In this document: positions 53,117 to 62,707 of the stretch, in pieces
Position numbering within the stretch: position 1 is the stretch's first letter
How the letters are laid out: each line of letters opens with the position of its first letter
Assembly (NCBI GenBank): GCA_963695415.1
Contig: CAVOGL010000023.1
Span: 186,001 to 250,000, forward strand
DNA from: CAVXWV01 sp963695415
GTDB taxonomy: Bacteria; Chloroflexota; Anaerolineae; Anaerolineales; UBA4823
Direction: 5' to 3'
Length of the DNA: 64,000 nt
Made by a program: the position numbers and the translations under genes
The notes under the pieces: generated by a model
The model's database searches: none
Told to the model about the DNA's origin: nothing
Seen by the model: only the letters and a program-made list of their open reading frames with translations

Positions 53117-53978
53117 GTTTTTTACAGCAAAATCACCGGTCAGGCTCAGAACCGGTAGCCGAGTCTTTCCATGGTGTCCCCACGCAATCTCCAGGACAGC
53201 GTTGATCTCCTCTGGTGTCAGCGATCCTTTATGTTTTCCAATACTATTGGCGTGGATGAAATGAAATCTGAAACCGGTGGGATCAACGTCCAGAAATTGT
53301 CCTAACTGCTGGCGAATCTGATCACGATCAGAAACCAGGTCTTCGTATCGCAGCACCAGGCACTTACTTGAAAACTCCAGGATTAATTTAGCTGCTCTAA
53401 CCCAGTTAGATGCGATGGCGGCAGGATACTTATATTCATCAGGCCACCACTTCCCCCATATGGCAAAGGCGTTGACGGTTGAATTGACCACATCGCGCGC
53501 GTCCCTGACTACACAGATCACCTTCAAGTGTTCATCACCAGCCAGCCTGGATAAAGCGAACACATAATCCGGGTATTTGTCAGCCACGATCCGGTAATGG
53601 TTCAGGGCACGCTGCAGACCGGTGCCAATGCCTTGAATATTCACAGGCGTACGGTGTTCGCTGGGAATGTGGCTTAAAAATTTCGAAACCAGAGCGAAAT
53701 TTTTAAGCAGGTTACCCGAAAGTACACGGCGGTACCTGGGCGTTCCTGGCGGGAAAGGAAAACTGGGTGGAACCATCGGTTGAACCAGGCAGTACCAACC
53801 GGCGGTTGCCATTACGCCACCATAATTTTAAAATTTCCTTACGATAGGCGCCATAAGGTAATCCCGAATACATATAGGCGCCAAACTCATTGGTGATCTC
53901 GATCTCCGGGTGGCTGCGCAGAATTTTCGAGGTCATACTGGTTCCGGAGCGTTGGTGCCCGCAGATGATTGCTGCCAT
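53057..53978 (-). CDS. Sulfotransferase, frameshifted
   Basis: PAPS-dependent sulfotransferase. From ATG 53978 (GAGGAAT upstream) the protein begins AAIICGHQRSGTSMTSKIL, the 5'-phosphosulfate loop, and the first frame ends at 53712. The second frame holds VVRDARDVVNSTVN (3'-phosphate site) and LVLRYEDLVSDRDQIRQQL, ending at 53057. One extra base somewhere in 53720-53810 explains the shift; the joined protein is 306 residues. It would sulfate a sugar or lipid in this glycan cluster. Confidence 0.85.
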
Positions 53979-54007
53979 TTTATTCCTCGAACCGGAAAGC
54001 GATGTGA

Positions 54008-55220
54008 TCATATCAAACTATCCAGTGACCGGAGTCTTGCTTTGAATTCAGCGGCGTTCGTGATGATGAACCTGACCATCTGGCAGACTTCAGCAACGTC
54101 GTTCTCGGAAACAGCGGAGCCCGTTGGTAATGCAAGCAGACTGTCTGCCAGGGATTCCGTAACCGGTAAACGTTTGCCAGCGTCCGGGTAAAGACTGAAA
54201 TAAGGTTCCAGGCGGTGAACGCCAGGGTAGAAATAGCGTCTGGCAAGCACATTTTCCGCTTTAAGAATCATCTGCAGCTGGTCACGATGGATCCCTGAAG
54301 CTTCCGGATCGATTTCCAGAATGATGTACTGGTAATTGCGTCTTTCACCAGAATCGTATTGGACCATGCGCAGTCCCGGGATTCCGGTTAAAGCCTCCTG
54401 GTATTGAAGATAGTGTGCGCGGTTGATGGCAAGGAGCTCATCGATGTTTTCCATCAAGCTGAGACCCATCGCGGCTGAGACCTCGTTCATTTTTGCGTTG
54501 GTACCCAGACCAGCGGTAATGTTGTCGGATACATATCCAAAGTCGCGCATCCGGCGAATCCGGTCTGCCAGCTCGTCGTCCGCAGTAACCACAGCGCCAC
54601 CTTCTAAAGTGTTAAAAAATTTGGTCGCGTGGAAGCTGAAGGCTTCTGCATGACCAAACGATCCAACCATCACCCCGTCATGTGTGCAAGCAAAAGCATG
54701 GGCAGCATCGAAAATGAGCTCGAGTTGGTTTTTTTGAGCAATGGACTCGAGGGACTCAATATTGCAGGGACGTCCCCATAGATGAACCGCCAGGATGCCT
54801 GTCGTTCGGGGTGTTATCAGGGACTCGATCTGATCGGGATCAATGTTGTGTGTTTCCGGATCAACATCGCAGAAAACCGGTGTTATGCCCTGGAGTGCCA
54901 GCGCATGCACCGTGGCGACGAAAGTGAACGATGGGACGATGACCTCCCCCTTCAAACCACATGCCCGAATAGCCAGCTCCAGAGCCAGGGTGCCATTGCA
55001 AACAGCCACCACGTGTTCTGCATGCAGGAACCCGGCAATGCGCGATTCTAACTCCTGGACAAAGGGTCCATTATTGGTAAACCAGCGGTTGTCCAGGATG
55101 GTGTTGACGCGTGCAAGGAACTTTTCCCTGTTCCCAATATTCGGGCGTCCGACATGCAATGATTCTGGGAAACTGAGGTGACCCGCCAAAGATGGCGAAT
55201 TGTTCGGTGGATTTTTTCAT
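54008..55220 (-). CDS. DegT/DnrJ/EryC1-type sugar aminotransferase, frameshifted near its start
   Basis: PLP enzyme that transfers an amino group to a keto sugar nucleotide. The PLP lysine is in FSFHATKFFNTLEGG; GEVIVPSFTFVATVHAL and FDAAHAFAC are family marks. The long frame begins only at a TTG (55189). The true N-terminus seems to start at ATG 55220 in another frame (KKSTEQFAIFGGSPQF) and joins when one base is removed from TTTCCC near 55170, giving 403 residues with the common start 'IFGG(S/T)P...LHVGRPNIG'. It lies 11 bases after the NeuD-like gene in the same operon. Confidence 0.9.
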
Positions 55221-55231
55221 GGAGTGCAGGC

Positions 55232-55906
55232 TTATTTTGGCGAGATCTGGTCACTGTCCAGGGGCAGGCGTTCGGCGGCAGGCGCCATGTAGATACCCTT
55301 CTCCTGGGTGTCGCCCAGGATCACCGCCCCGGCTCCGATGATGCACGATGCCGATATGGTGATGTTGTTGCGGATGGTGGCGTTTGTGCCGATGTAGCAA
55401 TAGGGCTCGATGACCACATGACCGGCGATACTCACCTGAGATGATAGGAAGCAGTGATCTTTGATTACCGCATGGTGACCGATGACGCAGCCAGCGCCAA
55501 TGGAGACATTGTGCCCGATCCGGGCAAAAGGCGAGATGATCGTATGATCCCCGATGCGCAGGTTTTCACCTGTTTCGAACCCCGACCAAACAGTGGCAAG
55601 GGAGCTGATGTAACTGCCCATCCGGTAACCAAGCTTCTGTGCCTGAGCAAACCGTTCAGCACGCAGCTGGTTAACGCGCACATAGCCCACCGCGATCATC
55701 ATCCAGTGTTCATCCGGAGGAAAATGGTGCGTGACCTCATCGAAAGGGACAACCGGGAGGTTGAACAGGGTCTCGCTGGTGATCACCTGGCGGTCGACAC
55801 AAAAACCTGCGATGTGGCAGCTGGTGTCACGCGACAGGTAATAATGGAGAGTCTGGGCAGTCGAGCCGTTGCCATATATAACCAGCTTTTTTGCGTTGCC
55901 AGTCAT
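55232..55906 (-). CDS. NeuD/PglD-like sugar O- or N-acyltransferase
   Basis: 224 residues from ATG 55906, with AGGAG upstream and a four-base overlap with the previous gene. The N-terminal Rossmann-like part begins KKLVIYGNGSTAQTL, and the C-terminal half is a left-handed beta helix of hexapeptide repeats (IGDHTIISPFARIGHNVSIG, IGHHAVIKDH, IGTNATIRNN). The catalytic His is likely in the GHNVSIG/GHHAVIK turn. It would acylate the amino sugar made by the neighbouring DegT enzyme. Confidence 0.88.
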   Translation of the reverse strand: MTGNAKKLVIYGNGSTAQTLHYYLSRDTSCHIAGFCVDRQVITSETLFNLPVVPFDEVTHHFPPDEHWMMIAVGYVRVNQLRAERFAQAQKLGYRMGSYISSLATVWSGFETGENLRIGDHTIISPFARIGHNVSIGAGCVIGHHAVIKDHCFLSSQVSIAGHVVIEPYCYIGTNATIRNNITISASCIIGAGAVILGDTQEKGIYMAPAAERLPLDSDQISPK

Positions 55907-56940
55907 GGGGTCTCCTGCAGGGTTTCCAGCAGGGTTTCCTGGATGATTTGGGAAATAACATCGTCGCGGGTGTACCGGGTGATGCACTGGTAAGCGCGTT
56001 CGACGATTGCCTGACGCTCATCGTCGTGGGTGAGGTAGTAATGGATTTGGGCGGGTATTTCTTCAACCGGCACCTCCACCATATGTTCTCCTGCCACGAA
56101 AGACGAGTGCGGCAGCATCGGTTCCGTTACCACAAGGGCGCGGTTCTGTGCGGCTAGCTGGAAGCGCATGAAGTTATTGTCCCACTTTTCCCGCAGCAGG
56201 TTGAGGACGATAATGGTGCGGTTGAGCAGGACAGTGCGTTCCTCGTTATAAACCGGCGGGTTGGTCTCCCCATCGATGCGCAACATCTCGATGCCGTAAT
56301 CTCGCAAACCAGCCTCGACCTGCAGCAGCAGTCGGCGCCGCCGCTTGCTCCAGACACGACCTATCCACAGAACCGGGATGTCGCGCTCCAGCTTGAGATC
56401 ATCGCCCCATTCAGGATAATAGCTTGGAGACAGCGGTTCGAGGACTTTAAACCCGCGCTCTTCGAGGAATTTGGTGCGTATGGCGGATGCGATCACAAGG
56501 GTGTCCAGGACGCCTGCTTCGCGCAGCCAATATAGATCGCCATAATAGCGGTAGCGCGCTCCTTTCGCCGTCAGCAATCGTCCAAACCTGCGCAGATGCC
56601 AGCTGCCATCGGCTTCCTGCTGGTATGAAATTTTTTCCATCCAAGAGCGCAAACGACCGACTGAATAACGAAACCATTCGGGCAAATCCGGATTGGGCAG
56701 CGGCTCGATGAACCACCAGGCGAATTTTGGGCGGATTTCGACAGGCATGGCGATCAGCTGGCGGGCAACCGGCACCATGCTGCCCCAGGGACCGTGGAGC
56801 AAAATCATGTCCAGCCCAGGTGGGATTGCCTGGTTGTGGTAGAAATCAACCGGCTCGTATCCCAGCCGCCTGACGATGGACGTGTGCTGCATCGCCATCC
56901 CTTCCCCTTTGTCCCAGTAAACGATCCCGATTCTTTTCAT
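55903..56940 (-). CDS. Putative glycosyltransferase, CgeB-like
   Basis: 345 residues from ATG 56940. No sharp motif is visible, but the two-domain layout, GIVYWDKGEGMAMQHTSI at the start and the late segment WDNNFMRFQLAAQNRALVVTEPML with FVAGEHMVEV resemble GT-B enzymes of the CgeB/GT1-like kind. The final residues ETLLETLQETP come from a 12-bp duplication (55918-55941). It is coupled to the adenylation-carrier gene upstream and NeuD downstream. Confidence 0.6.
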   Translation of the reverse strand: MKRIGIVYWDKGEGMAMQHTSIVRRLGYEPVDFYHNQAIPPGLDMILLHGPWGSMVPVARQLIAMPVEIRPKFAWWFIEPLPNPDLPEWFRYSVGRLRSWMEKISYQQEADGSWHLRRFGRLLTAKGARYRYYGDLYWLREAGVLDTLVIASAIRTKFLEERGFKVLEPLSPSYYPEWGDDLKLERDIPVLWIGRVWSKRRRRLLLQVEAGLRDYGIEMLRIDGETNPPVYNEERTVLLNRTIIVLNLLREKWDNNFMRFQLAAQNRALVVTEPMLPHSSFVAGEHMVEVPVEEIPAQIHYYLTHDDERQAIVERAYQCITRYTRDDVISQIIQETLLETLQETP

Positions 56941-56972
56941 TCCATTCGCCTTTTTTGATCCGTTTACCGCCA

Positions 56973-58982
56973 TCATCCGAACTGGCTGAGGTAATCTCGC
57001 ATATCGCTGTCCGGTCCATCCAGGCGTCCAGTGGGGGGTTCATCTCCAGTTGGGCTGGATGCCTGAACCTGAAACCAGGCTGCTAACAGGGACGCCCGGG
57101 GATATTCATAAAAAACACGCAGCGGGAGTTCAGGAGTATACATCTGGTTTATCGAATTTACGATCTGGGCTGCCAACAGAGAGTTGCATCCATGTGTAAA
57201 AAAGTCATCCTGCTCACCGAGTGCTGCCGCACCGGTCGCTGAACGGACGATGGATAAAATGTCACCAGCGGATGGCGCTCCCGGCTCTTTTTTTATTTTT
57301 GGCGATTTCGTGGAAGAGCTGCCAGCCTGGATGGGATCGGGGAGAGCGCCCCGGTTGACTTTGCCATTTGCCAGGCGAGGCAGAATGTCTAAAAAAACAT
57401 AAAGAGTTGGCAGCATGTAGTCAGGCAGTTGTTGGGCTATCATTCTGCGGATATCTTCGGGGTTCGCCTGCTCAGCCGTCCTGACCTCGATGTAGGCGAC
57501 CAGTGAATCGGCGCCGGGATTCGAGGTCTCAGCGGCAAACTCTGGGTCAATTGTTTCGCCGCTTCGGGCGACCACAACTACATCGCGCACACCTTCACAA
57601 GACAGGATGGCAGCTTCCACACTCGCTAATTCAACACGGTAACCGCGCACTTTGACCATAAAGTCTTCCCGCCCCAAGAACTCAAGCGTGCCATCCGGGC
57701 GGAACCGCCCCAGGTCTCCGCTGATGAAGGTGCGCACCTCGGGATCGACAGGGTCAACCAGAAAGCGGCGTGCAGTTTCCTCCGGATTCTTCCAGTAACC
57801 TGTCGCCAGGTATCGGGAACGGACAGCGATCAGCCCCACTTCTCCAGCAGGGACGGGTTGACCCTCGCTGTCCAGGATAGACACCTCACGGCTGGCTGCC
57901 ACTCGTCCAACAGGGACAATGTGCTCAAAGAGGTGTGTTTTGGATGTGATCTTATTCCTGGTGATGGTGCTTACTTCGCTGGAAGCGAATTGGTAAATGA
58001 ATTCGCAGTCAACCGGGAAACGGTCCCTGGCTTTTTCGAGATCGCTTTTGAACAGAAAATCTCCGCCCAGGCTTACCACGCGCACGCTGGGGAAGAATTC
58101 GTCCTCCCCCAAATTGTTCAGGAAATGGCGCAGGTAAGCGACCGGCGGGTGAAAACTGGTGATGGCTTCTAATTGCAGCCACCTGGACAATTCAGCCGGT
58201 GTGTGTTCGCGCAGATCATACACGCATAGGGCACAGCCATTCATCAACGCCTTCATCAGGTCCAGGTTTGAGGAGGTGAAGCAAAATGAGGTGAATAAAG
58301 ACTGCCGGTCGGCAATATATGTGTCCAGAATCTGCCTGTCCAGCCAGACGCGCTGCAGGGCGGATTGCTGACTGCGTATAACGCCTTTCGGAGAACCGGT
58401 GGAGCCGGATGTAAAGAATATGCCAGCAGGCGTGCTGGAGGGCACGTCCTTCACGAGATATTCGCCAGAGAGGGTTTGGGTGTCTTCGAAAAGGATGAGA
58501 TTACATCCTGGTGGAACCAGCTTCTTTGCCAGTTCCAAATTGGGGCGGTCTACCAGGAGCACCCGGGCTTCAAGGAGTTCCATGATCCCGGAGAGATAAG
58601 CTGGGGGATAGTTGTGGTCCAGCGCGGAGTAGAAATTTCCGGACATGAAAACCCCGAGGATGGCGGCGATAGCGGGGGCGTCAATATTGACCAGCAGGGC
58701 AATGGGTTCCGGTTCCGTAGCGGTGATTGCCTGGATCGCCTGGGCGACCTTACTGGCAGTCCGACCCAGATCGCTGTAGGTCCAGGCAGTTTCTCCGCTT
58801 TTGACTGCGGGTAAGTCTGGCAATTGCGCGGCGACATGAGTAAAACGGTCAGCAATCGACCGGTTGATGTCGCTCTCCAGGAAAGGAAGTAAGGTCAGGC
58901 TCACGACCGCCAAACCGGAGAATGGATCAGGAGATAAGTGTGGATTGGTGTCTGCAATAAACCCATCGATGTAATCTGGCAA
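56973..58982 (-). CDS. Stand-alone adenylation-carrier (A-PCP) protein
   Basis: 669 residues, TTG start at 58982 with GAGGA four bases upstream. An NRPS-type adenylation domain shows A3 TSGSTGSPKGV at residues 190-200, an A5-like FASSEVS, A7 FISGDLGRF, A8 GREDFMVKVRGYRVE and the A10 lysine in NGKVNR. After a short linker comes a carrier domain with the phosphopantetheine serine in DDFFTHGCNSLLAAQ. There is no condensation or thioesterase domain. In a cluster with an aminotransferase, an acyltransferase and glycosyltransferases it probably activates an amino or hydroxy acid that is then attached to an amino sugar. Confidence 0.85.
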   Translation of the reverse strand: MPDYIDGFIADTNPHLSPDPFSGLAVVSLTLLPFLESDINRSIADRFTHVAAQLPDLPAVKSGETAWTYSDLGRTASKVAQAIQAITATEPEPIALLVNIDAPAIAAILGVFMSGNFYSALDHNYPPAYLSGIMELLEARVLLVDRPNLELAKKLVPPGCNLILFEDTQTLSGEYLVKDVPSSTPAGIFFTSGSTGSPKGVIRSQQSALQRVWLDRQILDTYIADRQSLFTSFCFTSSNLDLMKALMNGCALCVYDLREHTPAELSRWLQLEAITSFHPPVAYLRHFLNNLGEDEFFPSVRVVSLGGDFLFKSDLEKARDRFPVDCEFIYQFASSEVSTITRNKITSKTHLFEHIVPVGRVAASREVSILDSEGQPVPAGEVGLIAVRSRYLATGYWKNPEETARRFLVDPVDPEVRTFISGDLGRFRPDGTLEFLGREDFMVKVRGYRVELASVEAAILSCEGVRDVVVVARSGETIDPEFAAETSNPGADSLVAYIEVRTAEQANPEDIRRMIAQQLPDYMLPTLYVFLDILPRLANGKVNRGALPDPIQAGSSSTKSPKIKKEPGAPSAGDILSIVRSATGAAALGEQDDFFTHGCNSLLAAQIVNSINQMYTPELPLRVFYEYPRASLLAAWFQVQASSPTGDEPPTGRLDGPDSDMRDYLSQFG

Positions 58983-59076
58983 GCATCCTCATCAGGCAGA
59001 GTGTGACAATTATATCTCAGCCCTTGTCATACCCGCCTCAAAGTATAATATTGGCACCAATCTATAGGAGGGCACC

Positions 59077-60312
59077 ATGAATTCAAGAGAAAAAGTCCTG
59101 TCGGCGTTGAACCATGAGCAGCCGGACCGAGTCCCGGTGGATCTTTCAGGACACCGCTCGTCCGGGATATCACCAATCGCTTACCGCCATCTGCGCCAGG
59201 CGCTGGGACTGCCTGAAAAACCCATCCGTGTTTACGATATCGTCCAGGAGATGGCGATCGTCGATGAGGATGTACTCGAATGGGCGGGAGTGGATACGAT
59301 TGAGCTTGGGCGCGCTTTTGCCACCGAGGACCATCATTGGGTGGATTGGACACTGCCGGATGGGACAGCGTGCCTGGTGCCAGCCTGGAGCGTGCCCGAA
59401 CGCGAACCTGGCAGGTGGGTGATCCGCTCCACGAAGACGGGGCGGGTGATCGCCCAGATGGTGGATGGCTCGCTGTATTTCGAGCAGACTTACTGGCCCT
59501 TCGTGAACGGCAGACCACCTGGGGTGTCCGTAACGGATGTGATCGAGGAAAGCATGTGGACGGCGGTTGCTTCCCCACCCGGACCACTTGTTGGGGGTGA
59601 GGATGGATATCAGAAACTGGCACAGGGAGCGGAGCGTCTGCGCCGTTCCAGCGAGCGCGCCATCATCGGCTTGTTCGGCGGGAACCTGCTCGAGTTCGGG
59701 CAGTTCATGTACCGCAACGACGTCTTCTTTATGCTCCTGGCAGGGGAACCGGAAAAGGCGGATGAATTCCTGGACGAGATCACCGAAATGCACCTCGCCA
59801 ACCTGGAAAAATACCTCGCAGCGGTGGGGGAGCACATCGACGTAATCTTGTTTGGCGATGACCTGGGCATGCAGTCGGGACCGCAGATCTCGCCGCGCAT
59901 GTACCGGCGGTTCTTCAAACCGCGCCACGCGCGCATGTGGCAGCGCGCCAAGCAGCTGGCGCCGGTGAAGGTGATGCTGCACTGCTGTGGTGGTGTACGA
60001 GAGCTGCTGCCTGATCTGATCGATGCCGGTCTGGATGCGATCAACCCGGTACAGATCACTTGCGAGGGGATGGAATCACGCGGCTTGAAAACGGATTTTG
60101 GTAAGGACATTACTTTTTGGGGCGGAGGCTGCGATACACGCGATGTACTCCCGCACGGATCCCCAGAACAGGTTTACCGCCATGTACAGGAGCAGCTGAA
60201 CATCTTTCAGCCTGATGGTGGTTTTGTCTTCCAGCAGGTGCACAATATCCAGGCGGACATCCCTGCGGAGAACATCATTGCCATGTACGAAGCGGTCAGG
60301 GATTTCGCCTGA
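59077..60312 (+). CDS. URO-D family protein (corrinoid methyltransferase-like)
   Basis: 411 residues with the uroporphyrinogen decarboxylase barrel: NSREKVLSALNHEQPDRVPVD at the start, LFGDDLGMQSGPQISPRMYRRFFKPRH in the middle and VMLHCCGGVRELLPDLIDAG with His and two cysteines in a zinc-binding position. This form belongs with MtaA/CmuA-like methyltransferases rather than heme synthesis. No corrinoid protein gene lies next to it. AGGAGG precedes the ATG. Confidence 0.85.
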   Translation: MNSREKVLSALNHEQPDRVPVDLSGHRSSGISPIAYRHLRQALGLPEKPIRVYDIVQEMAIVDEDVLEWAGVDTIELGRAFATEDHHWVDWTLPDGTACLVPAWSVPEREPGRWVIRSTKTGRVIAQMVDGSLYFEQTYWPFVNGRPPGVSVTDVIEESMWTAVASPPGPLVGGEDGYQKLAQGAERLRRSSERAIIGLFGGNLLEFGQFMYRNDVFFMLLAGEPEKADEFLDEITEMHLANLEKYLAAVGEHIDVILFGDDLGMQSGPQISPRMYRRFFKPRHARMWQRAKQLAPVKVMLHCCGGVRELLPDLIDAGLDAINPVQITCEGMESRGLKTDFGKDITFWGGGCDTRDVLPHGSPEQVYRHVQEQLNIFQPDGGFVFQQVHNIQADIPAENIIAMYEAVRDFA

Positions 60313-60328
60313 TGCAGCCATCTGCATC
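60311..60328. other. Small hairpin at the end of the URO-D gene
   Basis: GATGCAG (60311-60317) pairs with CTGCATC (60322-60328) around CCAT, starting inside the stop codon. No T-run follows, so its role is uncertain. Confidence 0.35.
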
Positions 60329-60338
60329 ACCCTGAAGG

Positions 60339-60344
60339 TATAAT
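60339..60344 (+). promoter_or_regulatory. -10 element seven bases before the flippase-like gene (leaderless)
   Basis: A perfect TATAAT ends seven bases ahead of ATG 60352, and there is no ribosome binding site, so the transcript would begin at the start codon. Confidence 0.5.
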
Positions 60345-60351
60345 CACTGGC

Positions 60352-61377
60352 ATGAAACGCTGGCAGCTTTGGCTGGGTGTTGGGATCAGCCTGGTATTCA
60401 TCGTCTGGACACTCCGCGGGCTTGATCTTGGCAAGCTGTGGGAGATCATGAAAGCAGCCAATTACTGGTGGCTAATACCCGGTGTTCTGGTTTATTTCAT
60501 CGGCGTGTGGGTGCGTGCATGGCGCTGGCATTACCTGCTCAAGCCGGTAAAACCTATGCCGACCAGAAAGCTCTTTCCCGTGACCTGCATCGGCTATTTC
60601 GGCAACAACGTGTTCCCGGCGCGCCTGGGTGAGGTGCTGCGTGCTTTCGTGCTGTATGAGGACGAACAGGTGCCTGTCTCGGCTTCCCTGGCGACCATCA
60701 TCGTCGAGCGCGTTTTTGACGGCGTGGTGATGCTCGGGTTCGTTTTCGTCAACCTGTCCGCGCTTGCCGCCATGACGGAATCATCCGGATTTGTGGGCGA
60801 CATCCAGACCCTGGCGTTAGTGGGGAGCGGGATTTTCCTGGGCGTGCTGGTGGTCTTCCTGCTGGCTGCCATGTTCCCGGGGCAGGCAGAAAGAGCCGTT
60901 GCCAGTATTAATAACAGGATTGTGCCAGCCCGATACCGGGAGAAAGTGACTGGCATAACGAGCCGTTTCCTGGGCGGGTTGGCGGCACTGCGCTCGCCGC
61001 GCATGGTGCTGATGATCTTCTTTACTTCGATTTTGATCTGGCTGTTGGAAACAGCCAAATACTGGTTTGTGATGCACGCTTTCCCGTTCGAGGTCAGTTT
61101 TTTTGCTTTGATGCTGATGAACGGGATCGTCAACCTGGCGACGACGCTGCCCTCCGCCCCAGGTTATATTGGCACCTTCGACAAACCCGGGATCGCCGTC
61201 CTGGAAGCGTCTGGTGTGGATGTCAACATCGCCGCGGCATACACCTTCGTGCTGCACGCAGCACTGTGGCTGCCCATCACGCTGCTGGGAGGATATTTTA
61301 TGCTGCGTGAGCTGGTGAAGTGGGACAAGAACCTTTCCCAGGTGGTGGCTGAGGGACAGGCTGAGGTGGCTAAATGA
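60352..61377 (+). CDS. Lysylphosphatidylglycerol synthase-TM/UPF0104 family membrane protein
   Basis: 341 residues with about eight transmembrane helices. The family marks are VWVRAWRWHYLLKPV, GYFGNNVFPARLGEVLRA, TIIVERVFDG and, near the end, NLATTLPSAPGYIGTFD. Members are proposed flippases or glycolipid-handling proteins (AglD-like). Its stop overlaps the start of the FAD enzyme (ATGA), so the two are co-translated. Confidence 0.88.
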   Translation: MKRWQLWLGVGISLVFIVWTLRGLDLGKLWEIMKAANYWWLIPGVLVYFIGVWVRAWRWHYLLKPVKPMPTRKLFPVTCIGYFGNNVFPARLGEVLRAFVLYEDEQVPVSASLATIIVERVFDGVVMLGFVFVNLSALAAMTESSGFVGDIQTLALVGSGIFLGVLVVFLLAAMFPGQAERAVASINNRIVPARYREKVTGITSRFLGGLAALRSPRMVLMIFFTSILIWLLETAKYWFVMHAFPFEVSFFALMLMNGIVNLATTLPSAPGYIGTFDKPGIAVLEASGVDVNIAAAYTFVLHAALWLPITLLGGYFMLRELVKWDKNLSQVVAEGQAEVAK

Positions 61378-62665
61378 AGAAGATTGCCATCATCGGCGCC
61401 GGGCATGGCGGTATGGCAGCCGCGTATGACCTGAAAAAAGCGGGTCACGACGTAACCATCTACGAAGCGCAGCGCATCCCGGTGGTCTGGCGACTGGTTT
61501 TAAAGAGCCGCATTGGGATTGGTCGGTGGAGAATTTTTACCACCACTGGTTCGCCACAGACCGGCACATCCTGGGATTGATCGACGAGCTGGGCTGGAGC
61601 GAGGAGGTGATCTTCCCGCGCCCGTACACGGTGATGTATTACAACGGCAAATTTTATCCCTTCGATGCCATTACCCAGATGGCACTCTTTCCCGGGCTGG
61701 GTTGGGGATTGAACAAGGTCCGCTTCGGGTTGGTGGGCTTATTCTTGCGCCTGACGAACAACTGGCAGGCGCTGGAAAAAGTGACGGTTGATGCGTGGAT
61801 GCGTAAATGGGCAGGGGATCGGGTATACGAGCTGATGTGGCAGCCGTTGATGAACGGGAAATTTGGAGAGCGCTATGCCGGCGTGGTCAACATGGCGTGG
61901 ATGTGGGCGCGCATCAAGGCGCGCACCACCCGGTTGGGCACCTTCAAGGGCGGGTTCCAGGCATTTGCTGACCGCTTTGCCGGCAGATTGATTGAGATGG
62001 GCGTAGAGATGCATTATGACTCGCGGGTGAGCAGTATCACGCAGGTCGATGGCGGATTGCGCCTGGAGTCAGGGCGAGGGGAGGAGATATACGACCAGTG
62101 CCTGGTCACCACTTCACCGGGTCTGATGGCGAAGCTGGCTCCTGATTTGCCAGCCGATTACCTGGACGGGCTGCTGTCCTTGAAAAGCATGGGCGCGGTG
62201 GTAATGGTGCTGTCTCTCAAACACAGGCTTTCACCCGAAGGCTATTACTGGTACAACATCCCCAAATCTGCCGGGTTCCCCTTCCTGGCGGTGGTGGAGC
62301 ATACCAATTACGTTCCAGCGGAACACTTTGGCGGTGATCACATAGTCTATATCGGTGATTACCTGGATACTGACCACGAATATTTCTCCCTGAGCAAGGA
62401 TGAATTGCTGGAGCGCTTCTTGCCCTCATTATCACGCATCAATCCTGATTTTCAACCCGATTGGGTGCGCTCCAGCTGGCTCTTCAGCACGAAATATGCC
62501 CAGCCTGTGCCTGAGGTGAACCATTCCCAGAATATCCCCGCCATCCAGACGCCACTGCAGGGGCTGTATTTTGCCAGCATGAGCCAGGTGTACCCCTGGG
62601 ACCGGGGCACTAATTTCGCCGTGGAGATCGGCAGGCGCGCCGCGGGGATGATGCTGGCGGGTTAA
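61374..62665 (+). CDS. FAD-dependent amine oxidase-like protein, frameshifted
   Basis: Flavoprotein starting KKIAIIGAGHGGMAAAYDL (dinucleotide fold). The first frame ends at 61580. Adding one base in the CCGG near 61479-61484 restores IPGGLATGFKEPHWDWSVEN and joins it to the frame that continues to 62665; the product is 430 residues. Later LVTTSPGLMAKLAPDLP and LYFASMSQVYPWDRGTNFAVEIGR are typical of desaturase/protoporphyrinogen-oxidase-like enzymes. It is coupled to the flippase-like gene, hinting at a lipid substrate. This is the only break in the window that needs an added rather than a removed base. Confidence 0.85.
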
Positions 62666-62707
62666 AGACTGCCGCCCGAGGCGTGTGATTCCAAACACGA
62701 CCCGCGC

